64,000 bases of DNA from Lates calcarifer (GCF_001640805.2 NC_066852.1:6866194-6930193), one strand, 5' to 3'; shown: positions 14,108-26,430, numbered from the stretch's first letter. A program made the numbers and translations. The notes: generated by a model from the letters alone, not told the origin.

Positions 14108-15194
14108 GGAATCATTCTCAGAAATAAGAGAGGAGAAAGCATGATGTTATCCATGAAAGTACATCTACTTCAAAACATGTACACCAAATACAGCACAAGG
14201 CCTACTGTACAAAAGCAAAATGAACAGCCGACCAAAATCTAATCTTTCCCTTGGTGCTGTGATATGGCTTTTCTTATTGTTTCCCATTGTTAGCTGTAGG
14301 GGGACTGTTGTTCAGGTCCATTGTGTGTTTGGGGAGTATTCCACCTTCGTCTGTATGTCAGGTGTCAATTACGTCATTCAAACTTTCTAAAGGTAATCAT
14401 AGAAAGCCACAATGTCCTCAAGCACCAATTTACCATGAAATCCTCATATGAGTGCAATGACATCAGTCTTCAGAAATTGGTTTTAATTTCACAAGGCCTG
14501 TAATAAAACTGTCATGGTGATTGTGATATTATTTTTTACACAGAATTCTGCACTCACAACACTCCAATCCTAATATTGATATTGTGGCAATGAAATCAGC
14601 TGGACATCACTGCATTTCATTAGGCTGTGCAACTGGAGCATGTGGAGAGAATAAGTCAGCCCAATAAAAGTCTGGGTCTGGTGAATGGCCGGGAAAGGTT
14701 GGGGCTCATGTTTTAAGAAAGGGAAACACTCAGAGGGATAGCGAGGAGCAAGATTTTACTGCTGAAAAACTGGAGAGGTGACTGGGATTTTATCCAAGCA
14801 GATAGTATTGTTTCTGAGATAGCTTAAACAGCTGAGCCAGGTCACAGCACAACGTTGACCAACCAAGTCCAGGATGAGGACAGGTCGAAGTGAGCGGATA
14901 CACCAGGGCCTGGTCTACACTCTCAGACAGGACACCGGAGCTGCTGCGTCTCCCTCCACGCTTGTAACATAGTCCCCCAATCCCTGTATTGTGACCATAA
15001 TCCGGCAATAAAGAGTTATAGTTGCTGTATGAGGTCTCAACTCGCTAATGAATGAGAAAGTACTTTGTGTCTTCATGTTGACTTAATACCACAGAGCTGA
15101 ACGCTGGCCAAGACTCATACCTGAATCCTGCCCTACTCCTGTCCCCAGTGTTGATACTTAAATGTGGGGCATTCACTTTAGGACAAACCCATGT

Positions 15195-15600
15195 AGGAGG
15201 AGATGTTCTGGGGACCTTGCGTAACCTTCCTAAAAGCACTCAAAAGGTGTTGAAGGAAGAAGAAGAACATCCTATAGCAATGGTCCCTATATGTTCCAAG
15301 AACTTTCTGAATGTTCCCTGGAAGTCTGCCAAACAACTTCACCCTACCTTTAAAGAACCCACATTGTGATTGTCCAGGAGTGTTCTGGCAACGTAAAAGC
15401 AACATCCTTTACACCAGCGGGACATTCTCAGAACATCCCGGAACTCTACAATGTCCTTACATTGGTGGGACATTGTCCGAACATTTAGGGAATGTACAAT
15501 CTCTGCTGGAATGGTCCCTAACATTGACCTCCAGGAACATTACAAGCAACATCCTTCACACAAACAGGGACGTTCTCAGAACATTCTGAGAACATACATT
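15195..15600. repeat. Degenerate GAACATTC-rich repeat block, about 147-bp period
   Basis: The block is dense in imperfect palindromes such as gttctcagaacattctgaga. Two longer units correspond: agcaacatcctttacaccag then cgggacattctcagaacat (from about 15399) and agcaacatccttcacacaaa then cagggacgttctcagaacat (from about 15545), roughly 147 bp apart. Overlapping open frames on both strands arise from the repeat and are not genes. I recall GGAACGTTC-type tandem repeats in other fish. Confidence 0.55.
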
Positions 15601-18600
15601 TTCTAGCTGGCCAGGCTATTTAGTGATACATCGAATACAAAGTGAATTATACAATCAAGATGAGGTTAGCTCAGGATGATAAAGACTAGAAACAGGAGCA
15701 AGCAGCTTGTTTGGTTCTATCACAAGGTCACAAGAAATCACATTTCATTTCTCATGAATTCAGTTTCATGTCTGAGACGAGGAATGTGTTGTTCAAAGTT
15801 AAAAGCATTTCATTTTAAAGCACAGACATGATAATGCTATTGATCTTCATATTTCTCTCAGCAAGAAAACAAATAAGCGTATTTCCCAGATGTAACTGAT
15901 CATCAGAAGAATTCACTTTGTAACAGTCATAAAACAACAAGAAATTAACTGACTAAAATGAAGATTTATATATCGCCTCTACTCTGATGTTATTCTGAAG
16001 AGACGCATGACAGTCATTAATCCACAAAATATTATGTAACTGTATATGGAACAGCTATCAAATATTTTTGACTTTTTTTTTTACTCCCATTTGTTCACAG
16101 ATTTCCAAAAATAAACATGCAGTTCTCGCTGTTATGCCTGACATGTAAGTAATGACAGGATTACAGTGCATGAGTGATATCCAGAGAAATAATGACAAGG
16201 GATCTACTGTGTGTGGAGACCAGGTAATGACAAGGGTATAGAGTATCACTAAGACCTAAGAATGACAAGGATACTGTGAATGACTTTGACCTGGGACTGA
16301 CGGTGTGACAGATGATATGCCTGCAGTATAAATGAGGTGTTGATGGACTGCAGCTATTCTCCTCCCCGTGCTCACTATTTATCCTACTTCTGATATCTGC
16401 TGAGATGGATTCTGGTCTACCACAGGACAGTCAGAGGGATTAGATGGATTGGACAATTTGGCCAGTGAATATTTAAATCAATAATCATAGTAAATGAGGA
16501 CACTGCCGCGGGGTTAAGACAGAGAGTAAGAGTTCATTCATTACTGTCACATACACACATACACATACACACATCGTGGTGTAAAGCCCAGAGGCCTGGG
16601 CTTAGACAGCAGGCAGTGCTGGTTTGTCTGGTGTGTATTTTGTGAGGTGCCTGTGATGATGAACAGTGCAGCAGACTATACACTGCAGCAGTGCTGAACT
16701 CTTTAAACTGAGTACTCAGCTCAAAAATATGAAGATGGCTTTGTGAGTAAGGAAATAAGGCCTGCTTACTCTCACTCTCAATGCCTCGGTTCTTGTTCTC
16801 ATAAACTTAAAACTACAATAATAACCTGCAAACTATCAACGTTTTAAGCCACGCACCTGTGCAAAGGCACACGGGCTGACATGTAATGCTTCAAGCGGGT
16901 CTGCCTTCCATGATGGCACAAATGTCCTGTTTCTGCCTGGATGAAATGTCATTCCCAGAGGGCTTAGTGTTGAAGCCTTCAGACACCTGCAGGGGCTTAG
17001 CTATACGAGCAGACAGTCAGCAGAGTGACACATGGTGCTTATAGGATCGAGGAGCAGGAAACTGCTTTATGTATATCTGGAAGCAGAAAGGACAATTCAG
17101 CAATCATCTGCATTATTGAAATTCTTCAGGGGAAAAACTATGAAAAGTCCAACAGGTGATTCTAGATTTCTGTGAGTATTGGGCTAAAATATATTGATAG
17201 CAATCCTCCAAGAGGAAACAACCAAGGGATGTGAATTAGTAGCACACGGTGTGCTTCAAATGCTTTAAGTTACTGTTTTCCGGTGCCTAAAGTGAACAAA
17301 TTGATACATTACCTGGAGCCCTAACAACAAAGTGGCACAGTAATACCACCAGAAAGGTTGGGTTTTACTCAGTTAAGTGCATAATGAGGTAAAGGAATGC
17401 AGATGGGCTTATTTCATTAGAAAAGAGCTTACTTCAAGTAAGACTGAACTGCACAACCACATGTTTATATGTATGTTAGGTCTGTGGTGCTCACAGTGTC
17501 AACGTGAATGAAGGCCAAAGGCTTGAATTTGTTCTTAACAACTGACTGAAGATGCTCTAGTAAAGGAAAATAATGTTAAGAATCTGAAAAAAGTGGCTGC
17601 ACTATGACGATTTTTCATCAAGTCAAAAGAATAAAAAAAATGTGCTATAACTAACCAAAATACAAAAGATGCAACAGCTACTCCTCTTATCTGTTCTGGC
17701 TAGAGTACAAATAATTGCAGAGACAGTAAAAACAGATCAAGAGTAAAACAAGACATTATTCACCCCTGTAGCACTACAATGTTTTTCTGAGCTCAGTACA
17801 ATATTTCAAAATGTTTCCATTTTCTCGTTTCCATAATAATGAGCAGGGATACAAGGTGCAGCATGTCTCGAAAAGCCTAAATAAAGAACAAAAGACTTTA
17901 TCTGACAAAACTAAATTGAGTTACATGTAAAATATGTCAGATGGGATGTTTTCCAGATAGATAAAAAACATATAAAAGCAATACCTGCCAGATTTATGTG
18001 TTACAGGCGATTTAAAGGAGGATGCACCTGGATTCTTTCCCCTATCCTGAGATGACTCTGATGAAATAGTGTTATAATAGCCCATAAACATATCAGCTAC
18101 GGCAAAGATTAACATATCAAATCATGAAATGCAGTTAGTGGTCCAACCTTGCAGGTGCTTTTCTGATTTGTCCTGATTAGACCTTTTTTATCATTACAGT
18201 CTTAGTGTGTACAAACAACACAGAATGCACCTTTACAGGAATTTTTCATTTTGACTTGACACAGCAGGGGAAGCAGAGGTGTAATTAATGGTGAATTAAT
18301 TAACAGTGAAAAATGGCTGCTTTCCATTTAGGTGTGCCAGTTCCAGGGCCCTTGTTGTGTTGTTCTTACGGGGAAACAGCCACTGCTAATGTTATTAGTT
18401 ACTTTTCCTATAAAGTCAACAATATCTGCAGTGAAAAGCCCCTTTGTTTTATTAGTACATGGGCAGAGCTAAAACGTTTAGCTGATTAACTGAGTACAGA
18501 ACAGAAAATTAATCTGCAAGTATTTGATAATTCATTCATTTTTAAGAAAAATACAAATGATTGCAGTTTCAGCTTCCAGGGGATTTAGGACATATCGATG

Positions 18601-19084
18601 GTTATTTTTCACTATTTTGTATCATTTTATGAACCAGACATGTAATAAGTTTATTAAGAAATGGCCCAATTAATCTGTGATGAAAATAACTGTTAGGTGT
18701 AGCTTTTATATGGTGTTTGGTGACCTCATGTACCCAACCTTAATGAGGTCTAGAATTAGTGAGAACACCTGTGTGGGCGTGCACAGGTGGCATTCCAATA
18801 CTTCTACCCTTTAATGAAACAAACACAGCTTCTAAAAACACACCACGTTTGGTTCATCACTATGGGTTGGTGATACCTCCTGTGGATTTTTATCATGGCC
18901 TGAATGGTCATTAGGTACGTCACACAACTATCAGCTGCTCAGAGGATTTGGCAAAGAGATGAAAATTAATCTTAAAAAAGAGGCATCTGATTACTCTTGT
19001 AAAATGCTAAAAACATCCTCATTGTTTTCTACCTTTATGTCATTCTGACCTTTAATGATGGAGAGGTATTTGTCATCAGTTAAA

Positions 19085-19236
19085 ACACTTTGGTCCAGGC
19101 TGAAATATATCAACAACTGTTGGATGGATTTCTATGACATTTGGTAGAACTAAATAATTTGAGTGAGATATCCCAACAAGTTATGTTGTCATGCTGACAT
19201 TAGCATTTAGCTCAAAGTGCTGCCTCACAGAGCTGT
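19085..19236 (-). repeat. Dispersed percomorph repeat, family 1, reverse partial copy
   Basis: On the plus strand ttggtccaggctgaaatata, caacaactgttggatggatt and atgctgacattagcatttag then ctcaaagtgctg are reverse complements of family-1 blocks (ATCCATCCAACAGTTGTTG, CTAAATGCTAATGTCAGCAT). Most of the interior is missing. Confidence 0.65.
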
Positions 19237-20733
19237 ACAATGGCTGTAGTTTTCATTTAACTGTTTTCAGGAGATAGAATTTTGTCCATTTTCATACTAT
19301 TTTGAAATCATCATAGCCTCCATGTTTCATACATTATAATTTCACTTCTAAAACCACTGTACATTCAAGCTTGAGCACACCCGCGCCAATAGAGATGCAG
19401 GCAGACCAGTCTTTTAAAGGGGGCTACATACATCCATGCCATGGGACTGCAAGTCTTTAATAACCCAAAAAAAAAAAGAAAAAAATCCTCCATACAAAAG
19501 TATATGTACATGGTCACTTACCGAAGTGTATAGCAGTTTATGGAAATGATCTAACATGGTTCATCTTTTAATTTTAAATACAATACTTCTCAACATTCAG
19601 CAACCACAGTACTGGATCTGAAACACAAAGTGGGCTGCCGGTGGAGAGTCCATCTTTGTCATGGCAGGCGATGCAAAGCAGCTGTCCACATCAGGACTCA
19701 CAAACCAGTTATGATCAGTCTAATATTTGACAGTATTATGCATGACACCCCATTTGACTGGGGAAAATAAAACTAAATATTGATTTCCTTTGACACAAAG
19801 CACACACAACTGTGGAGAGACATAAATAATGCAATAATTGAATACCAGTGCAAGAAAGCATTCAGAACAGGGAGACAAGGGTCAAAATCACAGACAATGG
19901 GATTGAGACACTTGCTACTAACAATTACAATAGAGCCTGAGTGAGAAATTCCAACAGAACACAGACACAGAATTTAATTTTTGGTCTACTGAATATGAGA
20001 ATCAGTGGACTTAACATTAACATTGAAGTTAATATTGATGGGGTACATTAAAATTGAAAAAAAGAGAAAAAAAAAAAAGAGGACATGGAGATGGACAGAA
20101 AAACAATTGCACTGTATCCCTGCCATGTGCTGTGAGCTCCAACCTGCCACTCTTGTGATCCTCATCTTAAAACCCTGAAGGAGAAACTCGACCCCTCCTG
20201 AGGAGAACGACCGGTGGGTTGAACTGAGGAGGAGATGTAGTGTGTCACAGTTAGGGAGTCTCTGATTGGGCTACAGCTTCCAGCTCCCACCTCACTTTGG
20301 GATTAGCAAAAAAAAAAAAATAAAAATAAAAAATCGCAATAGCAAAAAAATCCTGCCATGCTCAAAGGTCATTGGTGAGATTACTTAAAATCTAACTGTG
20401 ACTGTGGTTGCATGCTAATGTGAAGCCCTGACACACACACGCGTACACATGCCCGTGTCCTCACTCCAGCACACACCCACTGCCATGTACCCTGAATGAA
20501 GGCTCGGGAAGCATCTCAATGTTTGCTTGAACAGTCAGAGGTGTAAGTACTGGGACAGCAGGCTCTGTGATAGAGGATGGTCCACCATGATAAAACTCCC
20601 ATCAGTGTGTGCATCTATTGGCTGTGTTGATGAGTCTGTAGTTGATAAAACTTCTCTTATAACATGTTTATACCCTGGTGTACTGATTCATGTGTTTAGA
20701 GGTGATGATGTTTTGCACAAGAAGCTCAGTGTT

Positions 20734-21176
20734 TTTATTGCAGAAAGGGTTTGAAAACAAAGTGTGAGTGAGCACATTGTTTGTGCATTATTTTACATCA
20801 ATGGTCCCTGGTATGGAACATCAGCTGATGACATTGACACTACATCCTAGAGGGTGATTTTTTAACACAAGGCCAAATCATTTTGTGGATAAAAAAGACA
20901 GTTATTGTTTTGTATCCATTGTTAAAAAATATATTAATAAAAATAAAAGCTAAGCTCACTGTTCCAGTACTTCCACTTTTAACTGTATTCCTTTTAAAAG
21001 ATTACTATGGAAATGTTTACAATAAGTGCAAATTGGTCGTTATTCCAGAATAGCTCATATGATTTTTGATGCTGCGTTTAGGGAGTGAGGACCACACCTT
21101 TCTCCCTGCCTTGTATTCGTCCAAAGCCCCTGTGCAAGTTTTTTTCATGCCTCTCTCTCTCCTTAGGTCCTCTGCC
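20734..21176 (-). other. uvrag: Probable uvrag 3' UTR with candidate poly(A) signal at 20734..20739
   Basis: Directly after the uvrag stop the minus strand becomes AT-rich and non-coding. The first canonical AATAAA on that strand lies at 20734..20739, in the context ctgcAATAAAaacactgagc, about 440 nt past the stop. Cleavage would then fall near 20705..20722. The downstream GU-rich element is weak, so a longer UTR using a later signal is possible. An AT-rich stretch (20925..20985) contains UAUUUUU-type runs that could bind RNA-binding proteins, which is inference only. Confidence 0.4.
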
Positions 21177-21996
21177 TCACTTATCAGAGTTCTTGCGCGG
21201 TCTGCGGAAGCTGGACATGTTCTCATTTAGTGCATAGATGCGCCTGGAGAACTCCTCAAAGCCAGCCTCGTCCAGCTCACCCAGAACCTGTTCGTCACAC
21301 TCCACGGCTACTGCGTGGTCCACAGGGATGCAGCGGTAGTCTTCCAACCGGGCCTCATCCGCTAGCCCTAACCCCATTCCCACCCCCAACCCCAGGCCTA
21401 AGCCAGTGGCCTCTGTGCCCATGATTTCCTCAGCCTGCTCCACAGAGCAGCGCAGCTCTGGGACCAGGCTGAGGGGCGCCTGTCCTGGTACCAAAGAGCC
21501 GTTCATTGTGCTCGTGTGCTGAACAGTGGCCACTGTTTCCTCACCAGAGTTAGGCGCCCCTGTGCTGCTGGGCGGTTGTTCTTCAGTCTCTTCTTCTTTA
21601 TCTACTTCAATCTCTCTGTCAGCACGTCTGCATGTCTCCACCTCCACTGCTGTCTTCCCACCCTGCTGCTTCTCCTCCCTCTGCTCTCCCTCCTCGTTGG
21701 CCTCCATAGTCTTGGTCAGATTAAGTGAGGCCATGCCGGCATCAAGGGAGGAGGATAGGTGTTTGGGTGAAGGCGAGGGTGGTGCCAGGCCAACCGGGGG
21801 CTGCTCTTCGCCCATGGCTGTATTGTAGCTGGGTGGAGGAGTAGGCTTGTATTTATCTGCCTCTGAGCTCGCCCTTTTCCTCAGGCCTCGGTCTGGGGAG
21901 CTGGTGTGGCAGGGGTAGCCTATCTCCGAGGCAGCAGACACACCGAGCTGGGACTTGGAGGGCACTGGGATGGAGCTAGAAACATGGTGTCGGTCA
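21177..21996 (-). CDS. uvrag: uvrag terminal coding exon: disordered C-terminal tail and stop
   Basis: The exon follows the acceptor cttcctcacag; its first T completes the Cys codon, then 272 codons run to TGA at 21177..21179. The tail starts DRHHVSSSIPVPSK and is predicted disordered. Counting from that Asp, visible blocks are SSPDRGLRKRASSE (32-45), a PPPSY motif (53-57, possible WW-domain ligand), a Ser/Pro stretch (71-83), a Glu/Lys-rich acidic stretch (98-139), CSVEQAEEIMGTEATG (183-198), a Gly-Leu dipeptide tract (198-211), CIPVDHAVAVECDEQVLGEL (222-241), and a basic end FEEFSRRIYALNENMSSFRR before PRKNSDK. The RKRASSE, PPPSY, VEQAEEI, AVAVECDEQVLGE and C-terminal blocks match human UVRAG as I recall it. 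In mammals this tail carries regulatory phosphosites and sites for Rubicon, DNA-PK and CEP63. The SPDRG serine may correspond to the mTORC1 target reported near residue 498 (inference). No frameshift or internal stop is present. The GTG at 21963..21965 is internal, not a start. Confidence 0.97.
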
Positions 21997-24394
21997 CTGT
22001 GAGGAAGGAAGAGAAAGAAGCTTAATGAGCAGGAACATTAAAAACAGCAAATGACATTAGAAATTCTATGAACAGTATCTAATCAAATTCAAGTTAAGAT
22101 TTGACTCTCTTCCATATTACAGTAAGCCTTAATCTCTACAGCCAACATGACTGAGACGTCCTAAGAGGGGAATGAGACACCCAGTTTTTTTTGGACCTGG
22201 TTCTCCATTGATCTCATCAGCACCCCTCCACCCAAAGCACCAACCTCCTTTCCCCTGATCCAGGAGAAAGACAGCTGCAGCGCTTTGTAAATCACTTCAC
22301 CTTACAACATTCAGAAAACATTTGTACAGCCTGTGAGACTGGACTCCAGATCTGCTGAGTGGAAGAGCGCAACAGGCGTCCACTCAAGTATGTCAGACAT
22401 TTTCCTCCATAACAGATAACAGACTCTGGGATCTGGGACACCCCGCCCCACCCCAGTACTAGAACCATAAATTTACTTAAATGGGGGCCTCACCACCTCT
22501 TCCGATAGCCAAGGCCATGCATAATTCACTGGACTACTTAGCAGTCAGTTTAACGTGACCAGTCTGCTATCTCAGGAGCTGAGGCTCTGTACTGTTGGAG
22601 GTTAAAGGTGAAGCAGGGCCTCCCCATGCTCTTTGGAGATTCACATCTGTTGGTTAATGAGTTAAAGACAAATCTTTGTTCGTTCAGTTGGACGTCCATC
22701 CATAATAGATGTCCTCGTAAATTTTCTCCTGTTGCTTGGCACTTGCAAAAGAAGTCTTGCTTAAAACAGTGGCACTTACACATCAGTGATGAGAGCACTG
22801 GTTGACATATGTGTTTATTGTGTACTAGCTTCCAGTCTGATGGACAGCTTCAGCACCAAACACATGATGGCTTGTAAAAAGGGCCCTGACCTTGACCGCT
22901 GCAGGCACCCTGCCGAGGTGGTCTGACAGGGTTCACAGACAGGACCCTGCTGAGAAGAGAGCAGAAGCCTGTCTAGTTTTAAGAGAAACTTGTCAAACTT
23001 CAAAGTGCCTGTTATACAGTAAATGAGAACCATCTACAGTCTCAAGTACAGTATGTAACTGCTTGTGGTAACAACCTGTAAATACAGGCACCTCACGGTT
23101 AACATTTCATCTAATTGGAGGCGCATAGATGTAAATGTTGGATGGTCAACTGGGGTCAGGGTTAAGAAAATAAAGGCAAGCAGTAATGACCTGACCCCGT
23201 GAGAGTGTTCATCTTTAGTGTGCAGAGCAGGAGATGGGCTGTGCTTTACTTGGCAGCACACGTCCATCAAAACACATCATTTCATATAAATGGCTTTAGC
23301 CTGCTCCCCTAATAAGCACATGGTTAATTCTACAGCAAACCATTTTCAGGCAAAATGGAAACAATGTGCTCTTTAACACCAAATTTACTGGGGAGACAAA
23401 TGGAAAAGAAAGTATATATATATATAGTAGTTGATTGATTCGCCATCTCAAACACTTATCTCTGAATTTCCAAATGAAACCATCATGGGCTCTTTGGAAG
23501 CCAGTCCAAAAATTCAAAACCTGATTTGGTGGAAAGGAATAACGACAGATGTCATGAGAAGTCAATTATCATTTAAGTAAGTGGAAAATGTGGTTCAGAC
23601 CCTTTGAAACACAATACAGGCTTGGAAACCGGACACAGCTGGTACGGAGTAAAGTTTAAGGTTTCAGTGCATCATTTATAACAAGCTAATAAGCGACTAC
23701 TATGTTGTTTTGGCTTGACTGAGTGATGTCCTTACGACAGCAACAGCTTTGATTTTAATTATCATCAGCCATATTTTTCCGTTCCTTCCTCCAGCTGACT
23801 CTCTTGTATAATCCATTGCTCTGATTTTAGAACAGATGTGATATTGACACTGGCAAAAAAATCACATGAGCATCACACAAAGTCTTTTTTCGTATTTGGA
23901 CCACATTATTTTGTTCCACTCTGTGTCTTGGTTGGGGCTACATTAGTTCTAGTATTTGTGTCAAATTATGCTGCAGCATATGAGTAACAGAGGAAAATGG
24001 GTGTGTCGTGTAAGTGAGTACTTCAGCCAAGCAAACGTCTGGGCAGTCATAACATTTTTTCTTGAAACATTTTAACTCTTATACTGAGGACATGTTTTTT
24101 AATGCGGCAATTAGGCTATGCATGTATAGCCACAGCAAGCATATGTGCCTATTAAGGGTGCTGGGAAGACAAAACTGCTGAAAAACACTTTTTCAAGTTG
24201 TTTGGAAAAGTTGGAACTCATACAGCATCATTTCAGAGTAAGGCCAAATACTCCTGTTGCATGAACTAACTGTGTCTCGTGTTGACATTCTTGGTGCACT
24301 GCGTGAGATTTTTCATATTCTTAATAAACATTTACTCTCTCTGTTTCCTTTCTGAAATGTTCTTCCCCTTGTATAAATCATGCGTACAAGTAGT

Positions 24395-24735
24395 TGCTGG
24401 GTTGAAATATCTCAACTGTTATTGGATAGACTGTCTTTATAACACACACTAAGTTAGCAGTTTATTAGGTCATCTAGCTGACACTAATGCAGTTTAATAA
24501 AACAGTCCTAATGATCATACAGGTGAATCAAGACCTCTACAAAAGCATCAATAAAAAGTGATTATTAGGACTTATTGCAGGATTGTTGTATTAGACAGTA
24601 TTAGTTTCAGCTAGATGACCTAATAAACGGCCAGAGTATACATTCATGGTTCCCAGAGGATGAATCGTTATAACTCTGGTGATCTGACTTTTCCTCTAGA
24701 ACCACCATGAGGTTGACAGTTAATGATCCATGCAA
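24395..24735 (-). repeat. Dispersed percomorph repeat, family 1, reverse copy split by a hairpin element
   Basis: The left part gttgaaatatctcaactgtt then attggatagactg (24402..24434) and the right part acattcatggttcccagagg, tgaatcgttataactctggt, gatctgacttttcctctaga then accaccatgaggttgacag (24640..24720) are both reverse complements of adjoining family-1 blocks. The 24440..24640 segment between them is the inverted-repeat element listed separately. Confidence 0.65.
24440..24640. mobile_element. Palindromic MITE-like element with about 60-bp inverted arms
   Basis: The left arm starts gtttattaggtcatctagct at 24460 and the right arm ends agctagatgacctaataaac at 24628, which is its exact reverse complement. 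Going inward the arms continue as imperfect complements for roughly 60 bp (24460..24520 and 24568..24628), leaving a loop of about 47 bp. It resembles a fish repeat with a TTTATTAGGT start and a tctaatacaacagtcctgca interior. No open frame is inside, so it is non-autonomous. It sits within a family-1 repeat. Confidence 0.7.
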
Positions 24736-25070
24736 CACTCTTAGAGCTCCTAGCGAGAGTGGACATAGTTGGGTTTAAATATTCACTGCATCAGTTCTGT
24801 GGAGACAGTATTTACCCCTGATGAGTTGCCAGGCATGCCTGAGTCATGACAGATATTGACTGATACCCATTCTGGTAGATGCTGCGGTCCACTACAAGTT
24901 GTTATTTAGCATGTAATGATGTTGCTGGGCACATCCAGCATTACTCATCTAATAAATATGTTCAATGCTTCAACTTCCCTCTGCAAATGGATGGAAGTTT
25001 GGGGAAGTTTTGCTTTCAGTATCTTCTGATGCCATGACCTCACCAACAATAACTGTATCGATACTACAAC

Positions 25071-25082
25071 TTCTACTACTAC

Positions 25083-25172
<90 letters not shown>

Positions 25173-25191
25173 CAACAACAACAACAACAAC

Positions 25192-25220
<29 letters not shown>
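25071..25220. repeat. Compound triplet microsatellite (ATT)n-(AAT)n-(AAC)n-(AAT)n
   Basis: After a few CTA/TTC units come about 10 ATT units to 25113, about 19 AAT units to 25169, about 8 AAC units to 25192 and about 8 more AAT units. The ATT and AAT halves are reverse complements and meet at attaataat. All reading frames are open, so long runs of Leu, Ile, Asn, Thr or Val codons appear on both strands; these are not proteins. It lies in the last uvrag intron. Confidence 0.97.
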
Positions 25221-25222
<2 letters not shown>

Positions 25223-26329
25223 ATGTGCATAAAGAAGAAATTACCCTCCATATTTCCTCTATGGGTGAAAATGGAGTTGAATAATCAAGGTCTCAGACTG
25301 TCTGTGCAGCTTCGACTTCATGACAAGCAAAGTGAATTCATGATAGTTCAACATACCAGACTGATGGGAAAAAAGCCTGTTGCTCACCTCTAATGTATGA
25401 TGCGCAGCTGTGTAGTGATAGGTTCCCTCCACCAGTAGCCCAAGCTACCCACCTACAGTAAGTCTAAGTTTCACTGGGCCTCATTCTCTCCTGCATTACT
25501 CTGACAACAACCTGACTGCACACTGTAAATGCAGCTAAGAGGCCTCTGGCTAAATCATCATGCAGAAAACTTGACATGCAGAGCCAGAAATAGCCTTCAC
25601 TCCTCCAAAGCTTTTTGCCTGATCCCTTCCTTTCCACTGCTGATGTCAAACCTGGCATATTTCAGGCTGACTGAGGAATTCGGGAAGCCAGACCTTTCCA
25701 CTGTCCAATCCCCCAGCAGGCTTCACAACATGTCCCTGTTCATATCCAAATCCTGCTACGGAGCCATGATTTTGGGCCAAAACAAATAATGGCAGATAAG
25801 ATATGGTTTTTTGATGTGGTTTAGGGAAATCCCTGTGAAACTATAATGCACTATGGTGGAAGCTAAGTTTTCTTTTTGCTGTAATAGGGCAGGACTTATT
25901 GACTGTCTGGCTTTTGAAGATGGGGAGTCACCACAGCACAGCATGAGCAACACGATCAACAACACCCTCACACTGCTCAATGGTCAATTACTGATGTATG
26001 TCATACATCAGTTTAGTACTTATGTCATATTACATAGACAATACACTGAAACAACAAGTAAGTGCAAATGTAAATGTATTATTTTAAAAACAATTTCTTA
26101 CAATTTTAAACAATGTTTTATTATTACTATTATTATTTTATTCAAAATATCAAGATCTGAATGTAGCTGCTGTCTGGCTGAATATGTCAAAAGCCAATGG
26201 GGAACTAAATTATGCGATTAAATTTAATCTACTGTAGGTTTGGCAGTTTGAATGCAAAACGATATTGGAATTAAATTTCAAGAAAATGTGGAAAATGTGC
26301 CTATTGATTTTGGATATGAAGATATGTTT

Positions 26330-26430
26330 GGTACCGCTCTACAGTTAGCATAGCTTATAATAAAGGCTGGGAATGCGGAAACAATGAGCCTGGCTCTGTC
26401 AAAAAAGTTTTTAAAAATATCTGCCACTGT
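26330..26430 (-). repeat. Dispersed percomorph repeat, family 2, reverse partial copy
   Basis: On the plus strand, gttagcatagcttataataa then aggctgggaatgcggaaaca and atgagcctggctctgtc are the reverse complement of the family-2 core GACAGAGCCAGGCT...TTTATGCTAAGCTAAC. An opposite copy lies at 28325..28490. Confidence 0.6.

Larger units (their letters stand above)
1..20733. other. Intergenic region downstream of uvrag
   Basis: No coding exon could be supported here on either strand. Open frames reach 145 codons at most; the longest (13805..14242) depends on a CA repeat for part of its length. In human the neighbour downstream of UVRAG is WNT11, convergent to it. I looked for Wnt cysteine-rich exons on the plus strand and found none, so that neighbour, if syntenic, lies further out. 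The recognisable contents are the repeats listed separately. Confidence 0.6.

Noticed and set aside
15000..20700. Search for a convergent Wnt11 gene downstream of uvrag, expected from human gene order
   Set aside because: No cysteine-rich Wnt exon was found on the plus strand anywhere in 1..20.7 kb.
21230..21828. Plus-strand frames of 64 to 100 codons opposite the terminal uvrag exon
   Set aside because: They are antisense shadows of a GC-rich coding exon, rich in Ser, Pro and Leu, with no independent support.
24945..25393. Overlapping long frames on both strands with Leu, Ile, Asn and Val runs
   Set aside because: They are translations of the triplet microsatellite at 25071..25220, which is open in every frame.
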